A DNA stretch of 64,000 bases from Alphaproteobacteria bacterium (GTDB lineage Bacteria; Pseudomonadota; Alphaproteobacteria; Rhodobacterales; Rhodobacteraceae), in assembly GCA_030427145.1 (NCBI GenBank), contig JAUHWT010000013.1, positions 62,001-126,000 on the forward strand, written 5' to 3'. The notes under the pieces were generated by a model. The model searched no databases. It saw nothing but the letters and a program-made list of their open reading frames with translations, and was not told where the DNA came from. Shown here one piece after another: positions 36,863-45,239 of this stretch (positions are counted from its first letter, which is position 1; every line of letters begins with the position of its first letter). Both the position numbers and the translations under genes were made by a program.

Positions 36863-37508
36863 CGAGGATGACGGGAGGCAAATCGGACGACCGCGCTGCA
36901 TCGACCTTTCGCACGTAAAGAGGGACAGGTAACGAAGTTTCGCCGTTTCGCAACTTACACATGGCGACCTGTGCTGCGCGCCAGAGGTGGTCTTCTTTGT
37001 TTTTTTCTACAAACGGAAAACCGGCGCAGCGCGCGAAATCGGTCTGCACTCCCGTGCAAATCACGTCAGCGGCCAATAAAAAATCCGCAGGGTTTTCCGT
37101 GGGTTCGGAGATGGCGCGACCTTCCACAAACAGCTGACAGGACGTGTTTCCCCGACCATTGTCGGCGAACGCCAGCACCGCGCCTTGCATGCCGTGGGCC
37201 GCGGCTTCAAATCCCGTCACGCCGATAGCGGGAATGTTTAGCGACAGCGCCAAACCACGCGCGGTTGCAACTGATAGACGAATACCTGTGAAATTGCCGG
37301 GACCGGTCAGAACCGCAAGGCCATCAATATCAGACCATTTTAGTCCCGCTTCGACCAATGTTTCCTCGAGCATCGGAACAAGCCGCTCGGCCTGGCCGCG
37401 TTTCATGTCTTCGGAAATCTGAAAAAGGGTCGTGTAGCCATGAACCAAAGCGGCCGCGCATCGCGCGGCCGTTGTATCAAATGCCAGAATGAGCGGACCG
37501 TCAGACAC
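36852..37508 (-). CDS. tsaB: tRNA t6A threonylcarbamoyltransferase complex subunit TsaB
   Basis: Subunit of the complex that makes N6-threonylcarbamoyladenosine at A37 of ANN-decoding tRNAs; it dimerises with TsaD. The 218-residue protein has the ASKHA-type start ILAFDTTAARCAAALV and the family motif VLTGPGNFTGIRLSVATARGLA. TsaB usually keeps an inactive ATP site, so this is a scaffold. The start is GTG at 37508, overlapping the nifU-like gene by eight bases; the 3' end overlaps rimI by 11 bases. Confidence 0.93.
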   Translation of the reverse strand: MSDGPLILAFDTTAARCAAALVHGYTTLFQISEDMKRGQAERLVPMLEETLVEAGLKWSDIDGLAVLTGPGNFTGIRLSVATARGLALSLNIPAIGVTGFEAAAHGMQGAVLAFADNGRGNTSCQLFVEGRAISEPTENPADFLLAADVICTGVQTDFARCAGFPFVEKNKEDHLWRAAQVAMCKLRNGETSLPVPLYVRKVDAARSSDLPPVILDDA

Positions 37509-38061
37509 CGACCGGGCGCACCTCGGTCACATCCGGAATGTAATGCCGAAGCAGGTTCTCGATGCCCATTTTCAGCGTCATTGTTGACGACGGACATCCA
37601 GCACAGGCGCCCTGCATGTGCAGATAAACGACACCGCGCTCGAAGCCGTGAAATGTAATGTCGCCGCCGTCCTGAGCTACTGCTGGGCGGACGCGCGTAT
37701 CGAGCAGATCCTTGATCTGATTCACGATTTCCTCATCCGGCCCCGTGTGCTCAGCATGACCAACGGAGCCTGCACCGTCTTCAATTGCAGGAAGGCCCGA
37801 CTGGAAGTGTTCCATAACCGCGCCCAGAATGGCGGGTTTTATGTGCGCCCACTCAACCGAGTCGGATTTCGTCACCGTCACAAAATCCGGTCCGAGGAAC
37901 ACGCCTGTCACATCTCCGGTCGCAAAAATGCGGCGCGCGAGCGGCGAACTCTCGGCGGCGGCTTCACTCGGGAAATCCGCGGTTCCAGTTGCAAGAACGG
38001 ACTGTCCAGGCAAGAATTTCAATGTCGCCGGGTTCGGCGTCGACTCCGTTTGAATAAACAT
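37501..38061 (-). CDS. NifU-like Fe-S cluster carrier (NfuA type)
   Basis: A 186-residue Fe-S scaffold/carrier. The N-terminal Nfu domain begins MFIQTESTPNPATLKFLPG. The C-terminal NifU domain (about 110-180) holds the CAGCPSS motif, whose two cysteines bridge a 4Fe-4S cluster between two monomers. The two-domain layout matches the NfuA/HIRIP5 group and would deliver clusters to apo-proteins, possibly including SdhB or lipoyl synthase clients (inference). It overlaps tsaB by eight bases. Confidence 0.93.
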   Translation of the reverse strand: MFIQTESTPNPATLKFLPGQSVLATGTADFPSEAAAESSPLARRIFATGDVTGVFLGPDFVTVTKSDSVEWAHIKPAILGAVMEHFQSGLPAIEDGAGSVGHAEHTGPDEEIVNQIKDLLDTRVRPAVAQDGGDITFHGFERGVVYLHMQGACAGCPSSTMTLKMGIENLLRHYIPDVTEVRPVGV

Positions 38062-38138
38062 TCCAGCTACTCCCGTGATCGTTCCGTTATTTGGTGTCCT
38101 GTGGGCACCAAGTCAAGCTTGCCAGCCGCCAGACGTCA

Positions 38139-38597
38139 TCATGTAACAGCGATAACCTCCTCCTTGGTCATCGAACCAGGCACGATGGTGACGGGGATGT
38201 GCAGTTCGTTCATCCGGCGCCCCGTCAATGCGGAAACAATGGGGCCGGGGCCACCACCACCGGTGCCGGCGCCCAGCACGATGATGCCAATATCCGGGTT
38301 TTCCTTAATGTGGGTCAGAACGGCATCGACCTTGTCGCCCTCACGAATGGCGAGAGTCGGGGTAATTTTTTCCCGTTTCTCCATCCGGTTTTTGAAGACC
38401 TGGAAATGGGCCTCGATTTTCTCATGAGCCTCGGCCCGCATGACATCCGCCACGCCCATGAAGTGCTGAAATTCCTCGTTCGAAATTATTGCCAGCATTT
38501 CGACGCCACCACCAGTTTTGGACGCACGGATGGCGGCATACCGCATCGCGTTCAGCATTTCCGGAAGGTCGTCCAGAATGATCAAAAATTTGCGCAA
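38139..38597 (-). CDS. Universal stress protein family
   Basis: A 152-residue UspA-fold protein. The start is TTG at 38597 because an AGGAGGGA site lies six bases upstream and the protein then begins RKFLIILDDLPEML, as in the family. The ATP-site loop is GAGTGGGGPGP, followed by LTGRRMNELHIPVTIVPGSM. Its role is likely stress or growth-arrest survival. It is 77 bases before the nifU-like gene, so it may share that transcript; trpS is upstream by 166 bases with no gene between. Confidence 0.87.
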   Translation of the reverse strand: MRKFLIILDDLPEMLNAMRYAAIRASKTGGGVEMLAIISNEEFQHFMGVADVMRAEAHEKIEAHFQVFKNRMEKREKITPTLAIREGDKVDAVLTHIKENPDIGIIVLGAGTGGGGPGPIVSALTGRRMNELHIPVTIVPGSMTKEEVIAVT

Positions 38598-38763
38598 GAG
38601 TTCCCTCCTGGTTTGCCGCAAAGGGTTCGGGATCATCCTTCAGCGGAGCGAAAGTCGCAACAGGTTTCGTCGGGGCTGTCAGGCGTGAACCTGCAAGCCC
38701 CTGACTTTGCCCAAAAAAGCGGAAACTATTTCGATCTTTCAGGCCTTCACCGGGCCCCAAACA

Positions 38764-39792
38764 TCAGGATTTGCGTTTTAGAATCATACCGGTGATTTCA
38801 TATGTCCGATCCATGATCGGCTCCGCTATCTCCGCTGCCCGGTCTGCGCCTTTTGCCAGGATACGGTCGATTTCGGCCGGATCGGCCATCAGTTCAGACA
38901 TTCGGCCCGAAATCGGTGAGAGATGCTCGACGGCCAGATCGGCGAGCGCGGGTTTGAACGCCGAGAACTGCTGCCCACCAAACTCGGTCAAAACATCCTG
39001 CGGCTGAGTTCCGGCAAGCGCGGCATAGATATTCACCAGATTGCGAGCCTCGGGCCGTTCATCCAGTCCCTTAATCTCGCTCGGCAGGGCCTCCGGATCG
39101 GTACGCGCTTTGCGGATTTTCTGCGCGATCGCGTCGGCATCATCGCTCATGTTGATGCGGCTCATATCCGATGGATCGGATTTCGACATTTTTTTGCTGC
39201 CGTCCCGCAACGACATGACGCGCGTCGCGGCGCCCTCAATCACCGGTTCGGGCATAGGGAAAAAATCAAGACCGAAGTCGTGGTTGAACTTGGCCGCGAT
39301 GTCACGGGTCAGTTCCACGTGTTGCTTTTGATCCTCACCCACCGGGACATGGGTCGCGTGATACACGAGAATGTCGGCGGCCATCAGAGCAGGGTAGGCA
39401 TAGAGACCGAGAGACGCGTTTTCCCGGTTCTTGCCAGCCTTATCCTTGAACTGCGTCATGCGGTTGATCCATCCAATCCGCGCCACGCAGTTGAAAATCC
39501 AGGCAAGCTGCGAATGGGCCGGAACCTGGGACTGATTGAAGAGAATTGAGCGTGCCGGATCAATGCCACATGCGACATAGGCAGCCGTCAGTTCGCGGGT
39601 TGCCCTGGCAAGGGCGTCAGGTTTCTGCCAAACCGTGATGGCATGCAGGTCTACGATACAATAGAGCGCCGGGTTCTCATCGTTTTGCATGTCTACGAAA
39701 CGACGCAGTGCACCAAGGTAGTTGCCAAGGGTCAGGTTGCCCGACGGCTGGATGCCTGAAAAAACACGTGGCTGGAAATTTGCCTCTGACAT
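38764..39792 (-). CDS. trpS: Tryptophanyl-tRNA synthetase
   Basis: Charges tRNA-Trp with tryptophan. The 342-residue protein is a class I synthetase with the HIGH-like [14 protein letters not shown] (residues 13-26) and the KMSKSDPS loop, and the [23 protein letters not shown] segment. The start at 39792 ([15 protein letters not shown]) matches the family; the frame is open to 39819. The long gap to the divergent gene at 40246 holds its promoter, which I cannot fix by eye. Confidence 0.96.
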   Translation of the reverse strand: MSEANFQPRVFSGIQPSGNLTLGNYLGALRRFVDMQNDENPALYCIVDLHAITVWQKPDALARATRELTAAYVACGIDPARSILFNQSQVPAHSQLAWIFNCVARIGWINRMTQFKDKAGKNRENASLGLYAYPALMAADILVYHATHVPVGEDQKQHVELTRDIAAKFNHDFGLDFFPMPEPVIEGAATRVMSLRDGSKKMSKSDPSDMSRINMSDDADAIAQKIRKARTDPEALPSEIKGLDERPEARNLVNIYAALAGTQPQDVLTEFGGQQFSAFKPALADLAVEHLSPISGRMSELMADPAEIDRILAKGADRAAEIAEPIMDRTYEITGMILKRKS

Positions 39793-40245
39793 GGTCGCGA
39801 TCCGCAGGTTCAACTTCAAACCCCGCGCTTATTCACGCTGAACCGGTTCCGGTCAACAGCAGAGAGGTGTTTGCCGTGGAAACCGCCTTTGGCCATCGGA
39901 TCGAAGCTTCCCGAAACAAGGGCCTTTTGGCCATATTCCGCTCATGGCGTGCCGCACCACACACGGTGGGTTGAACGTTTCGTGTACATCGCGCAAACAC
40001 CCGCCATCGGATCAGGATTTGAAGCTGAAGACGCAGCGCCACTGCCCATCGCGGTTGGCGAAGGGATGGGTGTAATCTGCGTCTTGAGTGGAGGCCGATG
40101 TCCAATCGGACGGGGATAGAGGAGTTCCGGAGCATTTCGGCCGGGCGTACGCCTCCACCGTGTCCGGGGTCGCTATTAGTAAATTCCGTGGGCGCTGAGA
40201 CCGGCCGGTGCCGGGAGCGTTAACAGGGGGCTGAATTTCTGTGGG
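39793..40245. other. 453-base divergent gap, no supportable gene
   Basis: This stretch lies between the starts of trpS (minus) and the cyclic-nucleotide-binding gene (plus). Short open frames exist on both strands (39871-40119 plus, 39833-40135 minus) but their protein composition is Arg/Pro-rich and shows no family pattern or ribosome site. No RNA-like fold or clear terminator was seen. It probably contains the two promoters only. Confidence 0.5.
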
Positions 40246-40926
40246 GTGGTGCTTGTGCAACCGATGGAACTGACGATCGAATCCGCGCTGTCCCCCGGGG
40301 GGCTGATCGGGCACCTGTCGTATCTGCTCATGGTCCTGTCCATGATGATGCGGTCGATGGGCATGTTACGGGTCCTGGTCATTCTTTCCGCTATTGCGGC
40401 CATTATCTATGATACGGTTTGGCTTCGAGACCCCGTCGGTCTTTTTTGGGAAACTCTGCTGATCCTTGTGAACGTGTACCAGTTGGTCGTCATCTTTCGT
40501 CGCAACTACGCCGCAAGCTTCACTGAAGAGGAGCGCAGGTTTGTCGGCAATTGTTTGTGGGGATTGGGCCGGGGGGAGGCACGGCAGCTATTGGATCTGG
40601 GTGAATGGGTCGATTTTCCAAGCCAAACAAAATTGACCACCGAAGGTGTCCGCTCACCGTATCTCTATTACGTCTCATCCGGTGACATTGAGGTCCTCAG
40701 GGATGGCAGGACTGTAGCTCACATAGGTGCGGGACAGTTCGTTGGCGAGATGTCCCTGATTGATGAGGACGTGGCCGTTGCCGATACCTATGCCACCCGC
40801 AGAACCAGATGCTGGCGACTGGGCACAAATACGCTGGATGCGATGAACATTCATTATCCGCAGCTGCGAACCAGTATTGTTGACGGCATCGGGCGGGACC
40901 TGAAGCGCAAGCTTATGGCGGGGTAG
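40246..40926 (+). CDS. Membrane-anchored cyclic nucleotide-binding (Popeye-like) protein
   Basis: A 226-residue protein with three hydrophobic segments in the first 85 residues (SYLLMVLSMMMRSMG, LVILSAIAAIIYDTVW, LLILVNVYQLVVIF), then a linker. A cyclic-nucleotide-binding beta roll fills about 110-226 (GEWVDFPSQ, YLYYVSSGDIEVLRDG, IGAGQFVGEMSLI). This layout resembles Popeye-domain proteins. The phosphate-binding GE pair is kept (FVGEMS), but the Arg position is less clear, so cAMP binding is uncertain. The start is ambiguous: GTG at 40246 or ATG at 40264. It precedes psd by 194 bases. Confidence 0.82.
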   Translation: MVLVQPMELTIESALSPGGLIGHLSYLLMVLSMMMRSMGMLRVLVILSAIAAIIYDTVWLRDPVGLFWETLLILVNVYQLVVIFRRNYAASFTEEERRFVGNCLWGLGRGEARQLLDLGEWVDFPSQTKLTTEGVRSPYLYYVSSGDIEVLRDGRTVAHIGAGQFVGEMSLIDEDVAVADTYATRRTRCWRLGTNTLDAMNIHYPQLRTSIVDGIGRDLKRKLMAG

Positions 40927-41120
40927 CCGAAGGGTAACCGGGAATTCTACTTCGCGCATCCATATGTGACCACGGCAGCCACACTGCCTTGATTGACCCT
41001 TGTTCAGTCGTCGTGCGAGGGATATGACCCGTCGCCACGATACATCAGGCGAAACCCGGGCGAATACGTGGATGGACAGGTGCCGGATGTGGCCGCCGCC
41101 CAATGCCAGGAGACTTGCGT

Positions 41121-41813
41121 ATGAACATGATCGGAACCTTCGTAAAACCAATGCACCCGGAAGGACGGCGTTTCGTCGCCATATTCCTGGTAATTGCACT
41201 GGCCCTTTTTCTTATGTCCGATTTCCTTGGCTGGGTTGGTCTCGGTCTGACTGTGTGGTGCTACTATTTCTTTCGCGATCCCAAACGAACGACACCGGTC
41301 GACAGTAACCTGTTCATCAGTCCGGCCGATGGAGTTGTCTCTCTGATCGGCCGTGCCGTTCCACCGGCTGAACTGGGTATGGATGGTACGGAACTGACAC
41401 GGGTCAGCGTTTTCATGAATGTCTTCAACTGTCATGTGAACCGCTCACCAATTGCAGGGACCGTTCGCAAGGTTGCGTACCGTCCGGGCAAATTTTTCAA
41501 CGCCTCCCTTGATAAGGCGAGCAGTGACAACGAACGCAATTCGCTTTGCATTGAAATGCAGGACGGTCGCCAGATCGCGGTGGTTCAGATTGCCGGGTTG
41601 GTGGCACGACGCATTGTCTGTTTCGTGCGGGACGATGCCAGGCTGGAGGCGGGCGAGCGCTTTGGCCTGATCCGGTTTGGTTCGCGCGTGGACGTTTACC
41701 TTCCGGAGGGTGTGAAGCCGCTGGTTAGCGTTGGACAGACCATGGTCGCCGGCGAAACGGTACTGGCTGACATGTCGTACGACGGACCTGCCCGAACTGG
41801 CAGAACGGGGTAG
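41121..41813 (+). CDS. psd: Phosphatidylserine decarboxylase proenzyme (short type)
   Basis: Converts phosphatidylserine to phosphatidylethanolamine. The 230-residue protein is the short archaeal/alphaproteobacterial-like type, with two N-terminal membrane segments ([28 protein letters not shown]). The pyruvoyl-forming cleavage site is RFGSRVD, where Gly-Ser is cut. SPADG and [16 protein letters not shown] are also family marks. The ATG at 41121 was preferred over an upstream frame start at 41103. It lies two bases before pssA, so the pair makes PE in sequence. Confidence 0.95.
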   Translation: MNMIGTFVKPMHPEGRRFVAIFLVIALALFLMSDFLGWVGLGLTVWCYYFFRDPKRTTPVDSNLFISPADGVVSLIGRAVPPAELGMDGTELTRVSVFMNVFNCHVNRSPIAGTVRKVAYRPGKFFNASLDKASSDNERNSLCIEMQDGRQIAVVQIAGLVARRIVCFVRDDARLEAGERFGLIRFGSRVDVYLPEGVKPLVSVGQTMVAGETVLADMSYDGPARTGRTG

Positions 41814-41815
41814 CC

Positions 41816-42574
41816 ATGGGTAACCTTCCGGAACCTCAACAGCGTCCAAGGTCGGAATTCCCGATCATAACGCTGTTGCCGAATGTGCTGACCATAGCCG
41901 CAATCTGTGCCGGCCTGACAGCGATCAGGCTGGGTGTTGAGGGCAATTACGAACTCGCGGTTCAGTTGGTCCTGTTTGCGGGGGTTCTGGATGGTTTGGA
42001 TGGCCGACTGGCACGGGCACTGAAATCCGACAGCAAAATGGGTGCGGAACTGGATTCGCTCGCGGATTTCCTGAACTTCGGTGTCGCGCCGCCTCTCCTG
42101 ATCTACTACTGGGCTTTGGACACTACGAGGAGCGCGGGCTGGATTTGCGTGCTGATTTTCGCGGTGTGCTGCGTGGTCAGGCTGGCGCGTTTCAACGTTC
42201 ACGCAAAATCGGAAACCGATGAGTTCGACAACCGGTTCTTCGTTGGCGTACCCGCTCCGGCGGGCGCTCTGCTCGTGTTGCTGCCGATGTTCATTTCGTT
42301 CTCGATTGCCGAAAAACCAGTGCTGCCGGTGGCAATGATCTGCCTGCATATGGTGTTTGTCGGGTGGCTTCTTATCAGCCGTATTCCGACATGGTCGTTC
42401 AAAACGCTCACCGTCTCGCGTGAAAACGTGAAGTTTTTCCTCGTGGGAATTGCGTTCACTGGTGCGGCGGCTCTGACATACGCATGGGTCACACTGGTGG
42501 CGTTGTGCATCGCCTATGTTGGCGCGGTGATCTGGGCTCTGGTCAGCGGGAAGCGGCCGGACACCTCGCAGTAG
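41816..42574 (+). CDS. pssA: CDP-diacylglycerol-serine O-phosphatidyltransferase
   Basis: Makes phosphatidylserine from CDP-diacylglycerol and serine. The 252-residue integral membrane protein has about seven hydrophobic segments. The CDP-alcohol phosphotransferase motif starts in LDGLDGRLARAL and continues to GAELDSLAD, keeping the D-G-x2-A-R-x8-G-x3-D-x3-D spacing. It follows psd after two bases. After it come 56-71 bases before the interrupted nitronate monooxygenase gene. Confidence 0.95.
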   Translation: MGNLPEPQQRPRSEFPIITLLPNVLTIAAICAGLTAIRLGVEGNYELAVQLVLFAGVLDGLDGRLARALKSDSKMGAELDSLADFLNFGVAPPLLIYYWALDTTRSAGWICVLIFAVCCVVRLARFNVHAKSETDEFDNRFFVGVPAPAGALLVLLPMFISFSIAEKPVLPVAMICLHMVFVGWLLISRIPTWSFKTLTVSRENVKFFLVGIAFTGAAALTYAWVTLVALCIAYVGAVIWALVSGKRPDTSQ

Positions 42575-42645
42575 CTTGGCACTCCGTGGAGGACCCAGTT
42601 TTCGCTGTCTTGATTTGAAGACTGGAATATGTGTCCCTCAGTTTC

Positions 42646-43701
42646 ATGGATGGGGCGTTTCCGAATAATCTGGGCCTGACAGCGCCAATAGTTCAGGCCC
42701 CAATGGCTGGCGTGTCCACGCCTTAAATGGCAGCTGCGGTTTCGAATGCGGGTGCCCTGGGCAGTCTGGGTTTGGCCGCCTTGGACGTGGAGACGGCAGC
42801 GGAGCAGATCGCGCAGACGCGGCAAAAAACGCAAAGACCCTTTGGCGTGAACTTCTTCTGCCACGAACCGGCCCGGCGCGATGCCGTGCTTGAACAGTCG
42901 TGGATTGAACACACCGCTCCCCTTTTCTCGAAATTTGGGGCCGTTCCGCCCGTTGAACTGAATGAAATTTACCGGAGCTTTCGCGACAACGACGCCATGT
43001 TTCGGATGCTTCTGGAAACCCGCCCAGCGGTTGTCAGTTTTCACTTCGGTTTGCCTCGGCCCGATCAGATTAGCGCACTCCATGAAGTAGGGTGCTTTCT
43101 GATTGCAAGCGCAACCAGGGTCTTCGAGGGCCAGGTCGTCGAGCGGGCCGGGATTGACGCCGTGGTCGCGCAGGGCTGGGGCGCTGGAGGTCATCGGGGG
43201 ATATTTGATCCTGACGGTCCCGATGACCGGTGCGATACCGAGACACTGACCCGTCGGCTTGTGCGTGAGACCAACCTGCCGGTGATTGCAGCAGGTGGTT
43301 TGATGGATGGCCAGCATGTCGTGGCGGCGCTGGGCTGGGGTGCATCGGCGGCTCAACTCGGAACTGCTTTTGTCGGATGCCCTGAAAGTGCAGCCGATGA
43401 AGCCTATCGTGACCGTTTGTCGAAAGGCGGCAGCACGGTGATGACGCGTGTCATATCAGGCCGCCCCGCAAGATGCCTAAGCAACGCGTTTACGGCGTGG
43501 GGCAAGGGAGTGAGTCCCGATGGAGTGCCCGCTTACCCGTGTGCCTACGACCTCGCAAAAGCGCTCAACGGTGTTGCTAAAGCCGCCGGTGAAACGGGTT
43601 ACGGGGCGCAGTGGTCGGGCGCCGGATGCGATCGGGCGCGGTCAATGCCGGCCGGTAAACTCGTAAAGGAGCTCATCGCGGAAATGCAAATCTGCAGCTA
43701 A
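42646..43701 (+). pseudogene. Nitronate monooxygenase-like gene interrupted by an in-frame stop
   Basis: An FMN-dependent 2-nitropropane dioxygenase (NPD) family gene. The frame from ATG 42646 encodes 26 residues including LGLTAPIVQAPMAGVSTP, the usual FMN-binding N-terminus. It then meets TAA at 42724-42726 and continues in the same frame from an ATG at 42727 (MAAAVSNAGALGSLG) to the stop at 43701. The remaining 324 residues look intact: FGVNFFCHEPARRDA, VVSFHFGLPRP, IDAVVAQGWGAGGH, VIAAGGLMDG, AAQLGTAFVGCPES. One base change (for example CAA or AAA to TAA) would explain it. An in-place restart could yield a truncated protein lacking the first FMN loop. The stop overlaps the murJ stop. Confidence 0.8.
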
Positions 43702-45239
43702 CGGCGGATCATGGAGCGAATGTCCGCTCGGGTCATGGCACCCGTAAGCAATACCGCCGCTGCATATGTTGCCATTCCAAATGCGACCAGCAGGGCGAGA
43801 GCACCATAGCGCCAAACCGGAAGTTGAAGATGGGCTGAAAGAACCTGTTCCAGTACCACCAGTACGCCGCCCATCATCAGTGTGGCGAGAATGAGGCGGG
43901 GCAGGGTGCGCAACAACCTGGCATCCGCACGGACTGACTCTCCCATGCTGCGTGAGCCGTTCCAAAGGAGCAGTGTCATAACCCACCCGGCAACCGTGGT
44001 TCCAAGTGCGGCTGCGGCGAAGCCCATAACCGGGGCAAGGGCGATGGCAACGACCACATTGACCAGCATTCCGTAGACCGCGAACCGCAACGGTGTGCGG
44101 GTGTCCTCCCGGACATAATACATTGGCAGAAATACTTTTTGCAGAACGAATGCCGGAAGGCCCGCTCCATAAATTGCCACGGCCAGTGCGGTTCGGGCGG
44201 TATCTGACGCGGTAAACTCCCCGCGCTCGTAGAGGACGGAAACAAGTGGCGTGGGGATAAGAATCAGCGCGAGCGTCGCAGGCAGGGTCAGGGCCAGTGT
44301 AAATTCCGTCGCGCGATTTACGGCGAAACGGGAGCCCTGTTCGTCATTTGCCCCCAATTTGCGGGCTAGATCCGGCAACAGTACGATACCGATTGCAATG
44401 CCCACGACACCAAGGGGCAACTGGTAAAGGCGATCCGCGAAGGACAGCCAGGCGACGGCACCATCGAAGAACGATCCGACCTGTCGGCCCACCAGCAGGT
44501 TAATTTGCGTCACTCCGCCTGCAATGATGGCGGGGCCTGCAATAATGGCCAGCCGCTTCAACTCCGGTGTGAGCCTCGGCCTGCGCGGAACAAGCCGGTA
44601 GCCAGCGTTGGCTGCAGCTTTCCATACCAAAACAAGCTGCGCGACGCCTGCTACCGGTACCGCCCAGACGAGCCAAAGGGCAACCTCTCCTCCCACCAGA
44701 TCACCGATCAGGAGAAAGGAGATCATTGTAATGTTCATCAGGACCGGAGCCGCCGCCGCCGCCGCAAATCGACCAAGAGCGTTGAGGACGCCGCTTAGAA
44801 GCGCTGCTACGGAAATGAACAGGATGTAGGGGAAGGCTATGCGGCCGTAGTGAACGCTCAGTTCGAATCGTTCATCCCCCTGAAATCCACTTGCCATGGC
44901 AAGCACGAGCCATGGCATGAAGACCTGCGCTACCACGCAGAGACCCATGAGAATGGTGACCAAGCCTGACAGGGCGTCGCGTGCAAATTCTTTGGGTTCG
45001 TCCCCCGTTTCCAAACGTTTGGCGAACATGGGCACGAAGGCCATGTTGAACGCGCCCTCTGCAAAGAAACGGCGAAACATGTTTGGTAGGGTGAATGCCA
45101 CGAGGAATGCCTGGGCCGCCGGTCCGGAGCCAAGGTACGATGCCAGCAGGATGTCGCGCGCCAGACCGAAGACGCGGCTCAGCAGCGTCCAGGTTCCTAC
45201 GGTCAGAAATGCGGGCAGGAGCCGGATTGAACGCTTCAA
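43698..45239 (-). CDS. murJ: Lipid II flippase MurJ
   Basis: Moves lipid II across the inner membrane for peptidoglycan synthesis. The 513-residue protein is of the MOP superfamily with about 14 hydrophobic segments. The family start is present (LLPAFLTVGTWTLLSRVFGLARDILLA), then FRRFFAEGAFNMAFVPMF and VLLPDLARKLGA. The start overlaps the glnD stop by four bases. It converges with the interrupted NPD gene, sharing four bases at the stops. Confidence 0.95.
   Translation of the reverse strand: MKRSIRLLPAFLTVGTWTLLSRVFGLARDILLASYLGSGPAAQAFLVAFTLPNMFRRFFAEGAFNMAFVPMFAKRLETGDEPKEFARDALSGLVTILMGLCVVAQVFMPWLVLAMASGFQGDERFELSVHYGRIAFPYILFISVAALLSGVLNALGRFAAAAAAPVLMNITMISFLLIGDLVGGEVALWLVWAVPVAGVAQLVLVWKAAANAGYRLVPRRPRLTPELKRLAIIAGPAIIAGGVTQINLLVGRQVGSFFDGAVAWLSFADRLYQLPLGVVGIAIGIVLLPDLARKLGANDEQGSRFAVNRATEFTLALTLPATLALILIPTPLVSVLYERGEFTASDTARTALAVAIYGAGLPAFVLQKVFLPMYYVREDTRTPLRFAVYGMLVNVVVAIALAPVMGFAAAALGTTVAGWVMTLLLWNGSRSMGESVRADARLLRTLPRLILATLMMGGVLVVLEQVLSAHLQLPVWRYGALALLVAFGMATYAAAVLLTGAMTRADIRSMIRR

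Noticed and set aside
37190-37230. tRNA-like T-arm sequence (GGCTTCAAATCCCGTC)
   Set aside because: It lies inside tsaB in a conserved coding stretch, and no acceptor or anticodon arms can be drawn around it.
39833-40135. Possible gene in the trpS upstream gap (either strand)
   Set aside because: Arg/Pro-rich translations, no ribosome site, no family resemblance, overlapping frames on both strands.
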